The notes: generated from the letters alone by a model not told the origin. A DNA stretch of 24,203 bases from Bacteroidota bacterium (GCA_020047835.1 JAIFNJ010000090.1:1-24203), one strand, 5' to 3'; counted from the first letter of the stretch, positions 17,050-24,046 are shown. Numbers and translations: made by a program.

Positions 17050-17865
17050 ATGTCAATTCATAAAGAAGTTAAGGTGATTACCACTCATATTTTGAGTGAG
17101 ATGAAATTTAATGGCGAAAAAATTGCCATGTTAACAGCCTACGATTACAGTATGGCCCGATTAGTGGATGCTGCCGGCATTGATATCATTCTGGTTGGCG
17201 ATTCGGCATCGAATGTAATGGCAGGCTTTGAAACTACTTTGCCAATTACCCTAGATAATATGATTTACCACGGAGCATCAGTAGTAAGAGCTGTAAAACG
17301 GGCACTGGTAGTGGTTGATTTACCTTTTGGTACTTACCAGGGAAATTCAAAAGAGGCCTTGAATTCATCAATCCGCATCATGAAAGAAACGGGAGCCCAC
17401 GCCGTAAAACTGGAAGGAGGCATTGAAGTGAAAGAATCCATCATCCGAATCTTATCGGCAGGAATTCCGGTGATGGGGCACTTAGGCTTAACTCCGCAAA
17501 GCATCCACAAATTTGGAACTTATGTGGTTCGTGCAAAACAGGAAGACGAAGCCCGACGGCTCAAAGAAGATGCTAAACTTCTGGAAGAACTTGGATGTTT
17601 TGCCATGGTTATTGAAAAAATACCGGCAAAATTGGCCGAAGAAGTTTCACAAATGGTTAAAATTCCAGTTATCGGTATTGGCGCTGGGGGTGGGGTAGAT
17701 GGCCAGGTATTGGTTTTACACGATATGTTGGGTATCAATCAGGAATTTTCGCCCCGCTTTTTGCGTAGATATCACAATTTGGCTTCCGAAATCGATGGGG
17801 CTGTAAAAAACTATATTGCAGATGTTCGGAGTCGAGATTTTCCAAACGAAAAAGAACAATACTAA
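17050..17865 (+). CDS. panB: 3-methyl-2-oxobutanoate hydroxymethyltransferase
   Basis: First committed step of pantothenate (and thus coenzyme A) synthesis: adds a hydroxymethyl group from 5,10-methylene-tetrahydrofolate to 2-oxoisovalerate, giving ketopantoate. At 271 residues it is close to the E. coli enzyme (264). Conserved parts are LTAYDYSMARL, metal ligands Asp51 (LVGDS) and Asp90 (VVVDLPFG), Lys120 and Glu122 (KLEGG), GHLGLTPQ, the catalytic Glu189 (VIEKIP), and GIGAGGGVDGQVLV. The ATG at 17050 gives the normal N-terminus. The pseudouridine synthase gene follows after 19 bases. Other pantothenate genes (panC, panD) are not in the window. Confidence 0.96.
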   Translation: MSIHKEVKVITTHILSEMKFNGEKIAMLTAYDYSMARLVDAAGIDIILVGDSASNVMAGFETTLPITLDNMIYHGASVVRAVKRALVVVDLPFGTYQGNSKEALNSSIRIMKETGAHAVKLEGGIEVKESIIRILSAGIPVMGHLGLTPQSIHKFGTYVVRAKQEDEARRLKEDAKLLEELGCFAMVIEKIPAKLAEEVSQMVKIPVIGIGAGGGVDGQVLVLHDMLGINQEFSPRFLRRYHNLASEIDGAVKNYIADVRSRDFPNEKEQY

Positions 17866-17884
17866 AAGCTTGTAGCAAGTAAGC

Positions 17885-18574
17885 ATGCAAAAAATAGACG
17901 TTTTATACGAGGACAATCACATTATTGCCATTAATAAAAAAGTATCGGACATTGTACAAGGCGATAAAACCGGTGATGCACCTATGTCGGATTTTGTTAA
18001 AGAATATTTGAAAACCAAGTATAATAAACCAGGTAATGTTTTTATAGGTGTACCTCATCGCATCGACCGCCCTACCAGTGGAGTAATACTATTTGCTAAA
18101 ACAAGTAAAGCGTTAACCCGCTTGAATGAAATGTTCCGGGAAAAAGATTCCATTAAAAAAATCTATTGGGCAATTGTGAAAAATGAACCCAGGAATCCTG
18201 CCGATCGGCTTGAAAACTATTTAGTGAAAGATGAGGCTAAAAATAAATCCTTTGTTTGCTCATCGGAAACTAATGGGGCTAAACACGCAATTCTAGAATA
18301 CCGCCAACTTGCAAAATCCGATAATTTTTTTCTTCTCGAAATTGAACTGCTTACTGGGAGGCATCACCAAATACGAGCACAATTAGCTCATATTGATTGC
18401 CCAATAAAAGGGGATTTAAAGTACGGTTTTCCCCGATCCAATCCCGATGGCGGAATTAGCTTACATGCCCGAAGCATTGAAATGATTCATCCGGTGCAAA
18501 AAACATCCCTACGGATTGTTGCTCCGGTACCAAATGATAGTTTATGGAACTATTTTGAAACCCATGCGGAATAG
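17885..18574 (+). CDS. RluA-family RNA pseudouridine synthase
   Basis: Converts a specific uridine in rRNA or tRNA to pseudouridine. The 229-residue protein is the catalytic domain only: no N-terminal S4 RNA-binding domain is present. The active-site motif is HRIDRPTSG with catalytic Asp61 (the usual form is HRLDxxTSG). The second conserved block is LLTGRHHQIRAQLAH, and the C-terminal motif LHARSIEMIHP is also present. The target uridine cannot be deduced. It is co-directional with panB (19-base gap), and its last 11 bases overlap the start of the OmpA-fusion gene. Confidence 0.9.
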   Translation: MQKIDVLYEDNHIIAINKKVSDIVQGDKTGDAPMSDFVKEYLKTKYNKPGNVFIGVPHRIDRPTSGVILFAKTSKALTRLNEMFREKDSIKKIYWAIVKNEPRNPADRLENYLVKDEAKNKSFVCSSETNGAKHAILEYRQLAKSDNFFLLEIELLTGRHHQIRAQLAHIDCPIKGDLKYGFPRSNPDGGISLHARSIEMIHPVQKTSLRIVAPVPNDSLWNYFETHAE

Positions 18575-19814
18575 AATTAAAACTACCGCTTTATTCCTAT
18601 TTGTAATATTAATGTTTGATGGGCTTGCAACGGTAAGTGGTCAAATAATTGTAAAAACGGACCTATCTTCAAGCGAAATAGTTAAAACATTAGTACTTGA
18701 TAATGCCAGCGGAATAAAAATCGAAGAAGTTAAGTTCACAGGTTCTGCTAAATCGATGGGCTTATTTAATTCAGCCACTAAATTTTTACCAGTAACAAAA
18801 GGGTTGGTACTCAGCACCGGATTGGCTGAAAATGTGGATGGACCCAATGAATCGGGAAATATGAGTAGCATGAGTTTTACACCGGGAGATAAAGATTTAG
18901 ATCGGATAGCCGGAAGCAATACATCAGATGCTACTATGCTGGAACTAATGTTTTATCCAAATACCGATGAAATTTCTTTTGAGTATTTCTTTGCCTCTGA
19001 GGAATATCCGGAATATGTGAATCGTGGGGTAAATGATGTTTTTGCATTCTTAATTTCAGGTGCTGGTTATGAACATTCAGTAAACATTGCAATATTGCCA
19101 ACAACAGGCGAGCCTATCACAGTTGATAATATAAACGCCTTCAAAAATTCAGGTTATTATCAGCCTAACGTTCCTTGGATGGGGATTCAAAATCAAACCA
19201 ATCTAAAAGAAGTGGAGTTGTCCTTTTCATTTGAATTTGATGGAATGACTCAAATCCTTGAGGCAAAAGCCAAGGTAGTTCCTTACCAGCCCTATCGGTT
19301 AAAAATGGCCATTGCCGATGTGGGCGATAATATTTATGATTCAGGGGTTTTTATTCGCTCAAGCTCCCTGAAAAGCAGCGGTAATAAAACCCCATTTGCT
19401 TCAATAATTGAACCTGATTTGATAAAAGAACTTTTGGAATCGGAATATATTACTTATAAAATTGAAAACAATCAAGTTCTTATCCAGTCGAACATTCAAT
19501 TCGATTTCAATTCATTTGAACTGCGGAATGAATATGTGGATGCATTGAATAATTTGGTGAAATTACTAAATCAATACTTTGATATTCAGTTGCAACTGGT
19601 TGGACATACCGACAATGTGGGAACCGCTGAATACAACTTGGATCTCTCCATTGCCAGGGCTCAGGCTATAAAAAACTATCTTACCAGCCAAAATATTAAT
19701 GTAAAAAGGATATCCGCGGAAGGAAAAGGAAATCTTGAACCCTTATTCCCTGAAAATACAGAATCAGCTAAAGCTCAAAACCGTAGGGTGGAATTCATTC
19801 TATTCAAAAATTAG
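18564..19814 (+). CDS. Choice-of-anchor L domain protein fused to OmpA-like domain
   Basis: A 416-residue envelope protein. A signal peptide (about 1-26, MRNRIKTTALFLFVILMF and a cleavage site near SGQ) has no lipobox. Residues 35-265 form a choice-of-anchor L domain (GLVLSTG, YFFASEEYPEYV, DVFAFLISG, LKMAIADVGD), normally found in surface proteins with varied anchors. Residues 305-416 are an OmpA-like peptidoglycan-binding domain: FDFNSFEL, GHTDNVGTAEYNLDLSIARA with Asp350 and Arg365, and NRRVEF with Arg407/408. The longest frame begins at 18516 inside the pseudouridine synthase gene. The ATG at 18564 starts the signal peptide and leaves an 11-base overlap. The OmpA domain probably fixes the protein to the cell wall, leaving the L domain in the periplasm or at the outer membrane. 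Confidence 0.88.
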   Translation: MRNRIKTTALFLFVILMFDGLATVSGQIIVKTDLSSSEIVKTLVLDNASGIKIEEVKFTGSAKSMGLFNSATKFLPVTKGLVLSTGLAENVDGPNESGNMSSMSFTPGDKDLDRIAGSNTSDATMLELMFYPNTDEISFEYFFASEEYPEYVNRGVNDVFAFLISGAGYEHSVNIAILPTTGEPITVDNINAFKNSGYYQPNVPWMGIQNQTNLKEVELSFSFEFDGMTQILEAKAKVVPYQPYRLKMAIADVGDNIYDSGVFIRSSSLKSSGNKTPFASIIEPDLIKELLESEYITYKIENNQVLIQSNIQFDFNSFELRNEYVDALNNLVKLLNQYFDIQLQLVGHTDNVGTAEYNLDLSIARAQAIKNYLTSQNINVKRISAEGKGNLEPLFPENTESAKAQNRRVEFILFKN

Positions 19815-19880
19815 ATTGTAGTAAATGATGTAAAATAATTTACTCAAAATTTATTAATATTAATGTATAATAATATTTCT

Positions 19881-19888
19881 TATATTTG
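19881..19888 (+). promoter_or_regulatory. Candidate -7 element for the SiaC-like gene
   Basis: TATATTTG matches TAnnTTTG exactly, 23 bases before the ATG at 19912. No TTTG is found at the usual upstream distance in this very A+T-rich stretch. Confidence 0.45.
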
Positions 19889-19906
19889 AATTCTAAAATT
19901 AGAATT
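19889..19906. promoter_or_regulatory. Palindrome at the predicted transcription start of the SiaC-like gene
   Basis: AATTCTAA (19889-19896) and TTAGAATT (19899-19906) are perfect reverse complements with a two-base spacer. The palindrome sits between the -7 element and the ATG, where a repressor would block initiation; it would also form the 5' end of the transcript. Confidence 0.4.
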
Positions 19907-19911
19907 GGATT

Positions 19912-20289
19912 ATGGATCCATTGAAATTGAACGCAACCGAAACCACCATCGGAGTATTACTAGATAAAGCAAATGGCATCTTTGAGTTTTCTGGCAAATC
20001 GAGACCTGAAAATGTAATCGGTTTTTTTGACCCCATTTTTACTTGGATAGAAAACTATGAACTGCACCCGAATCAGGAAACCATTTTTTCCTTCAAACTC
20101 GATTATTACAATTCTTCTTCGGCCAAAGTCCTGCTTCGTTTATTGGTGCGCCTTGAAGATATGTTAGAGAAAGGACATGATGTGAAAATCCATTGGTATT
20201 ATCGAACATCTGACGAAGATATGCGAGAATCAGGTGAGGACTATTCAACCTTAGTTTCAGTGCCTTTCGAATTTATTGAAATGAATTAG
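19912..20289 (+). CDS. SiaC-like (DUF1987) regulatory phosphoprotein
   Basis: A 125-residue soluble protein of the SiaC/DUF1987 family, STAS-like regulators switched by phosphorylation. In Pseudomonas aeruginosa, SiaC is phosphorylated on Thr68 by SiaB, dephosphorylated by the PP2C protein SiaA, and activates the diguanylate cyclase SiaD. Here the matching segment is YYNSSSAKVLL, with Ser68 at the aligned position and more serines at 69 and 70. Other family features are RPENVIGFFDPIFTWIENY in the N-terminal half and VKIHWYYRTSDEDMRESGEDY near the end. No SiaB-like kinase or GGDEF protein lies nearby, but a SpoIIE-type phosphatase is encoded about 4.4 kb upstream. The gene appears to be on its own, preceded by a -7 element and a palindrome. 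Confidence 0.85.
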   Translation: MDPLKLNATETTIGVLLDKANGIFEFSGKSRPENVIGFFDPIFTWIENYELHPNQETIFSFKLDYYNSSSAKVLLRLLVRLEDMLEKGHDVKIHWYYRTSDEDMRESGEDYSTLVSVPFEFIEMN

Positions 20290-20342
20290 CAACTAAGAAT
20301 TTTTTTAGACTTTTAAGAAATCATCGTTTGCATTCTTTTCGA

Positions 20343-20373
20343 TTTGGTCTATTTTATTAGATAAATAGCTTTC
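20343..20373 (+). promoter_or_regulatory. Bacteroidota-type promoter for ridA
   Basis: TTTG (20343-20346), a 19-base spacer, then TAGCTTTC (20366-20373), one mismatch from TAnnTTTG. It lies 58 bases before the ridA ATG. Confidence 0.55.
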
Positions 20374-20431
20374 TTCACGAAAACTGTAATCCTAGGTAAA
20401 CTTTAAAATAATCCGTAATAAGTATTGTATT

Positions 20432-20815
20432 ATGAGAAGAGTAATAGCTACAGATAAGGCACCAAAGGCAATTGGACCTTACAGCCAGGCAATTTATTTC
20501 AATGGTCATCTTTATATTTCCGGACAATTGCCTATTGATCCGGCAACCGGTAAAATGCCCGAAGGAATTACAGCCCAAGCGGAGCAGGCACTTAAAAACA
20601 TACAAGCCATTCTCCATGAGGCAAAATTTACTTTCGACGATGTGGTAAAATCAACTGTATTGCTGAAAGATATTAAAGATTTTGCGGCCATGAACGAAGT
20701 GTATGCTAGGTATTATCCTACAAAACCACCGGCAAGAGCGGCCTATGAAGTGGCTAATCTTCCTTTGGGGGCATTAATTGAGATAGAAACAATAGCCATA
20801 AGGGTTTGTGAATAA
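20432..20815 (+). CDS. ridA: RidA family reactive enamine/imine deaminase
   Basis: Hydrolyses reactive enamine/imine intermediates such as 2-aminoacrylate formed by PLP enzymes, protecting the cell from damage. At 127 residues it has the standard RidA length. Conserved elements are AIGPYSQAI with Tyr17, YISGQLPIDP, the substrate-binding Arg102 in PPARAAYEVANLPLGA, and the acidic IEIETIA end (Glu117, Glu119). Arg102 with a conserved C-terminal Glu is the signature of active RidA proteins, as opposed to the inactive Rid groups. It is transcribed from its own promoter. The stop codon runs directly into a strong terminator. Confidence 0.95.
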   Translation: MRRVIATDKAPKAIGPYSQAIYFNGHLYISGQLPIDPATGKMPEGITAQAEQALKNIQAILHEAKFTFDDVVKSTVLLKDIKDFAAMNEVYARYYPTKPPARAAYEVANLPLGALIEIETIAIRVCE

Positions 20816-20844
20816 AAAAAGGCGCTTAATCAGGCGCCTTTTTT
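20815..20844. terminator. Bidirectional intrinsic terminator between ridA and rplI
   Basis: Bases 20815-20825 pair perfectly with 20834-20844 (GGCGC core flanked by A and T runs) around an eight-base loop. The A tract on one side and T tract on the other make it work in both directions, serving the convergent ridA and rpsF-rpsR-rplI units. It shares its first base with the ridA stop codon. Confidence 0.92.
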
Positions 20845-20863
20845 ATGTTGCAATAGTTGAATA

Positions 20864-21310
20864 TTATTCTGAAATAACTTCGAATGGTAAATCAAATTCC
20901 ACTTCTTTGTGCAATTTAATTTTAGCCACGTAACTGCCAATCTCTTTGATGCCGTCACCTTTAACTAAAATGTTTTTGCGCTCAATTTGGTAACCTGCTT
21001 TTTGTAAAGCTTCTGAAATTTGGATGTTATTTACGGATCCAAAAATTTTACCTGTTGTACTGGTTTTGGCACCAATGGTAATTTTAACATCCGTCATCTT
21101 TTCTTTCAAACCTAAGGCTTCTTGCTTCACTTTTTCTTCTTTGTGAGCACGTTGTCTCAAGTTTTCGGCCATTACTTTTTTAGCTGATTCGGTAGCCAGA
21201 ATAGCCACACCTTGAGGGATAAGGAAGTTTCTTCCGTATCCGTCTTTTACCCGAACCACTTCGTTTTTGTATCCTAAGCTAGGAATATCTTGTTTTAATA
21301 TAATCTCCAT
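20864..21310 (-). CDS. rplI: 50S ribosomal protein bL9
   Basis: Ribosomal large-subunit protein that binds 23S rRNA near the L1 stalk and reaches toward the next ribosome. At 148 residues it is the same size as E. coli L9 (149). The N-terminal domain begins MEIILKQDIPSLGYKNEVV with DGYGRNFLIPQGVA, followed by the long connecting helix (about 40-75) and the C-terminal domain (TTGKIFGSVNNIQI). The longest frame starts at a TTG at 21325. I use the ATG at 21310 because it gives the conserved N-terminus and has GGAGG seven bases upstream. It is the third gene of rpsF-rpsR-rplI, 15 bases after rpsR. Confidence 0.97.
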   Translation of the reverse strand: MEIILKQDIPSLGYKNEVVRVKDGYGRNFLIPQGVAILATESAKKVMAENLRQRAHKEEKVKQEALGLKEKMTDVKITIGAKTSTTGKIFGSVNNIQISEALQKAGYQIERKNILVKGDGIKEIGSYVAKIKLHKEVEFDLPFEVISE

Positions 21311-21317
21311 TTTTTGT

Positions 21318-21322
21318 CCTCC
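21318..21322 (-). promoter_or_regulatory. Strong Shine-Dalgarno sequence of rplI
   Basis: GGAGG on the minus strand, seven bases before the rplI ATG. It fixes the start at 21310 rather than the upstream TTG. Such a site is unusual in this window. Confidence 0.8.
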
Positions 21323-21325
21323 CAA

Positions 21326-21595
21326 TTATTTTAACAAGTCAGTAACATAAGGAAGCAAAGCAATGTGCCGAGCCCTTTTGATAGCAACAGAAACTTTACG
21401 TTGATATTTCAATGAAGTTCCGGTAATCCGGCGAGGAAGAACTTTTCCTTGCTCGTTCAGGAATTTTTTCAAAAACTCACCATCTTTGTAATCGATGTAT
21501 TTGATTTTGTTCTTTTTGAAACGGCAATACTTCTTTTTCTTGATTTCAACCGACGGTGGGGTTAAATATCTGATTTCTGATTGATTTTGTGCCAT
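21326..21595 (-). CDS. rpsR: 30S ribosomal protein bS18
   Basis: Small-subunit platform protein that pairs with bS6. The 89 residues include the conserved core PRRITGTSLKYQRKVSVAIK followed by RARHIALLPYV. An N-terminal extension holds a basic KKKKYCRFKKNKIKYIDYKD segment. The ATG is three bases after the rpsF stop and has GGAGGAG upstream, inside the end of rpsF. In Bacteroidota, bS18 together with bS21 and bS6 forms the pocket that holds the 3' tail of 16S rRNA. Confidence 0.97.
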   Translation of the reverse strand: MAQNQSEIRYLTPPSVEIKKKKYCRFKKNKIKYIDYKDGEFLKKFLNEQGKVLPRRITGTSLKYQRKVSVAIKRARHIALLPYVTDLLK

Positions 21596-21598
21596 GGC

Positions 21599-21949
21599 TT
21601 ATTTCTCCTCCTGTTTAGCTTGTTTTAAACTCCTCTTCTTTTCAGCATACGCTACAGCGAATTTATTTAAACGCACCGTAAGAAAACGCATAATACGCTC
21701 ATCACGTTTGAATTCAACCTCAATCTTGTCAATTGCTTGACCGCCAGTTAGGTACTCAACCAGGTAATAAAAGCCAGTTGATTTTTTTTGGATAGGATAT
21801 GCTAGTTTGCGCAAGCCCCAATCCTCTTCGTGTACAATTTCGCCGCCGCCTGCAACGATAATTCCTTTGAATTTTTCAACCGCTTCCTTCATCTGTGGCG
21901 CAGACAAAACGGGATTAGCAATGAAAACGGTTTCATAATGGTTTAACAT
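21599..21949 (-). CDS. rpsF: 30S ribosomal protein bS6
   Basis: Small-subunit platform protein, partner of bS18. At 116 residues it has the conserved opening NHYETVFIANPVLS, then EDWGLRKLAYPIQKKSTGFYYLVEY and RDERIMRFLTVRLNKFA, and a charged C-terminal tail (AEKKRSLKQAKQEEK). It is the first gene of the rpsF-rpsR-rplI operon, a gene order conserved in Bacteroidota. It has a well-formed promoter and a leader of only about 30 bases, too short for the S6:S18-binding RNA structure known from other phyla. No Shine-Dalgarno sequence precedes it. Confidence 0.97.
   Translation of the reverse strand: MLNHYETVFIANPVLSAPQMKEAVEKFKGIIVAGGGEIVHEEDWGLRKLAYPIQKKSTGFYYLVEYLTGGQAIDKIEVEFKRDERIMRFLTVRLNKFAVAYAEKKRSLKQAKQEEK
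21607..21611 (-). promoter_or_regulatory. Shine-Dalgarno sequence of rpsR
   Basis: GGAGG (extended to GGAGGAG) on the minus strand, 11 bases before the rpsR ATG, or 9 counting the second GGAG. It lies inside the last codons of rpsF (encoding QEEK). Confidence 0.75.
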
Positions 21950-21986
21950 ACTTTTTAATTTTAACGTTTAAACTATTTTAGGGCTG

Positions 21987-22018
21987 CAAATGTAGGAATA
22001 ATCCTTTGGTTTTTCAAA
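21987..22018 (-). promoter_or_regulatory. Bacteroidota-type promoter of the rpsF-rpsR-rplI operon
   Basis: On the minus strand, TTTG (22015-22018), a 20-base spacer, then TACATTTG (21987-21994): an exact match to both elements. It lies 38 bases before the rpsF ATG. Confidence 0.8.
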
Positions 22019-22116
22019 TAGTTGTTTACTATTTTTTTTAGCTATTTTGCTAATAAAAAAGAGATTAGCCTTAAAATCCAATCTTTTATAAGCCAATTGT
22101 CCCTGTTAATCAAAGC

Positions 22117-22142
22117 AAAATGTTTTACATGCTAAACATTTT
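22117..22142. promoter_or_regulatory. Inverted repeat upstream of the M23 peptidase gene
   Basis: AAAATGTTT (22117-22125) and AAACATTTT (22134-22142) are perfect reverse complements around an eight-base loop. The right arm lies where the -33 region of the downstream promoter should be, so it could be an operator. It could pass for a terminator, but no plus-strand gene ends here. Confidence 0.4.
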
Positions 22143-22168
22143 TCTTCCACATTCCTTTAATATTCTAT

Positions 22169-22176
22169 TATTTTTG
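22169..22176 (+). promoter_or_regulatory. Candidate -7 element for the M23 peptidase gene
   Basis: TATTTTTG matches TAnnTTTG exactly, 31 bases before the ATG, and is followed by CACCC. No TTTG is present at the usual distance upstream. Confidence 0.5.
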
Positions 22177-22207
22177 CACCCTTAAAATGAATTGATTTTA
22201 TTGAATT

Positions 22208-23950
22208 ATGGCATTTCGATTACAAAAAGCATCTATAGTTACTTTGTTATTTACAATGGTACATATAACTCTTTTCGGACAGTTGCGACTAGATACCCTT
22301 GGATGGAGGGCTCCGGTTGATATTCCTATTTTTTTATCGGGTAATTATTGCGAACTACGGGCAGATCATTTTCATGCCGGTATTGATATAAAAACACAGG
22401 GAAAGGAAGGTTTTAAAGTATATGCTGTAAAGGATGGGTTTATTTCACGCATCAAAATTGCATCGGGCGGATACGGTAAAAGCCTTTACATTACACATCC
22501 CGATGGCTACACTTCGGTTTATGCCCACCTAAAGGAATTTAACATCCAACTGGAAAAGTATATAAAAGCGATACAGTACCAACGGGAAAGTTTTGAGGTG
22601 GATGTTTATCCAAGTAATGATGAATTAACGGTTTCCAAAGGCGATATTATTGCCTTGACAGGTAATTCTGGCTCCAGCGGCGGGCCGCATCTGCATTTTG
22701 AAGTGCGTCAAACTGTCAATTCGGTTCCTTTAAATGGGTTATTTTTAGGGTACGATATCAAAGATAATCTGGCTCCCGATATGGATTACTTGTATGTTTA
22801 TCCGCAAGATGCTAATAGCTGGGTTAGTCGCAAGAATGAAAGTCATTTTTATAACTTAAAAAAGGTAAACGGACGTTACAAATTAAGTCAGGGTGATACG
22901 TTGCAAGCCTTTGGCAACATTGGATTGGGATTAAAAGTAGACGATTTTTTGAACGAATCAACCAATCAATGCGGTGTATATTGGATAAAAATATTTTTGA
23001 ACGATACCTTATATTTCCATGAGCAGTTCGATGGGGTTTCGTTTGCTGAATCCCGCTACGTGAATAGCCTTATGGATTACAAAGAAAGTGTTGAAAAAAA
23101 ACGGAAGCTTTACAAGTTATTTATCGATCCCAATAACAAGCTAACCATATATAAAAAAGAGATAAACCGGGGAATCATTGAATTGTATAGAAGAGGAGTA
23201 TCAAAAGTTACCATTCAGGCTGTAGATGCTTATTTAAACAAATCAGAATTGACATTTTATTTAGAGGCCAATCAAGCAAAAAAAGCATCCTACAGGAATA
23301 ATAAAAGTAAATGGATTATTCCATGGCAAAAAAGTTTCCAATTCGACACCGCAGGTATTTCAATCTCTATTCCTAAAGAAGCACTATATGATACCTTGAA
23401 TATGGAATTTGGTCTGGATACTAGCAGAACAAGCGGGGTTTATTCTAACACATATAAAATTCATAACCGGTACACTCCCATTCACGAATCGTTTACTCTT
23501 GGCATCAATTACGATACCATAGTAGATACATTTAAGGATAAATTAGTGGTTACCCTAGCTGGCGAAAAAGAACCGGCACCAATGGGAGGTGCTGAAAAGA
23601 ATGGAATGGTTTACGCTCAGGTCCGTGAATTTGGTAATTATTATTTAGCTTTAGATACAATACCTCCAAAGATTATCCCTGCAGGGGCATTATCATTAAG
23701 CAAGGATTTATCAAATACTTCTTTCATTCAATTCAGCATAACAGATAATTTGAGTGGAATAAAAAAGTTGCGTGGATCAATCAATGGCAACTGGGTTTTA
23801 TTTGAATGGGATCCGAAAAATGATTCTTATAAATACGAAATGGATGAATATACTCCGAAGGAGGGAACTTTTGAAGTACTGATTGAGGCAACCGACGAAA
23901 GGGGCAACCGTGCTACCTATAAAGCCAATTGCCAGAGAAACAAATTGTAA
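22208..23950 (+). CDS. Exported M23-family metallopeptidase (LytM-like)
   Basis: A zinc endopeptidase expected to cut peptide cross-links in peptidoglycan. The 580-residue protein has a signal peptide (about 1-25, ending LFGQ). The M23 domain is at about 45-170, with zinc ligands His56 and Asp60 (HAGID) and His163 in GPHLHFEVR; His107 (YAHL) and His161 are the other active-site histidines. The set is complete, so it should be active. About 30 residues are inserted between the AHL and GxxLxxxGNSG parts. The remaining 410 residues are a beta-rich region of unknown role, with an Ig-like final segment (TDNLSGIKKLRGSINGNW, EATDERGNRATY). It is probably periplasmic and involved in wall remodelling. 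It has its own promoter, divergent from the ribosomal operon. Confidence 0.9.
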   Translation: MAFRLQKASIVTLLFTMVHITLFGQLRLDTLGWRAPVDIPIFLSGNYCELRADHFHAGIDIKTQGKEGFKVYAVKDGFISRIKIASGGYGKSLYITHPDGYTSVYAHLKEFNIQLEKYIKAIQYQRESFEVDVYPSNDELTVSKGDIIALTGNSGSSGGPHLHFEVRQTVNSVPLNGLFLGYDIKDNLAPDMDYLYVYPQDANSWVSRKNESHFYNLKKVNGRYKLSQGDTLQAFGNIGLGLKVDDFLNESTNQCGVYWIKIFLNDTLYFHEQFDGVSFAESRYVNSLMDYKESVEKKRKLYKLFIDPNNKLTIYKKEINRGIIELYRRGVSKVTIQAVDAYLNKSELTFYLEANQAKKASYRNNKSKWIIPWQKSFQFDTAGISISIPKEALYDTLNMEFGLDTSRTSGVYSNTYKIHNRYTPIHESFTLGINYDTIVDTFKDKLVVTLAGEKEPAPMGGAEKNGMVYAQVREFGNYYLALDTIPPKIIPAGALSLSKDLSNTSFIQFSITDNLSGIKKLRGSINGNWVLFEWDPKNDSYKYEMDEYTPKEGTFEVLIEATDERGNRATYKANCQRNKL

Positions 23951-23992
23951 AATTAGTTAGTAATTTTAAAATTTTGTACAGAGTTCAGTTTT

Positions 23993-24046
23993 AGGTTAGA
24001 ACTCCCGACTTTCAACTTCTAAAATCTAACCTCTAACTTCTAACTT
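23993..24046. repeat. Degenerate heptanucleotide tandem repeat tract
   Basis: Seven consecutive 7-base units run from 23998 to 24046 with consensus CTAACTT: agaactc, ccgactt, tcaactt, ctaaaat, ctaacct, ctaactt, ctaactt. The copies are cleanest at the right-hand end. In addition, AGGTTAGA at 23993-24000 is the exact reverse complement of TCTAACCT at 24025-24032, so the tract can fold into a hairpin. It lies between the M23 gene and the next gene. I see no insertion-sequence ends or duplicated target site. Confidence 0.6.

Noticed and set aside
19820..19844. 7-bp A+T-rich inverted repeat after the OmpA-fusion gene
   Set aside because: Short, A+T only apart from one pair, loop of 11 and no T tract. 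Too weak to call a terminator.
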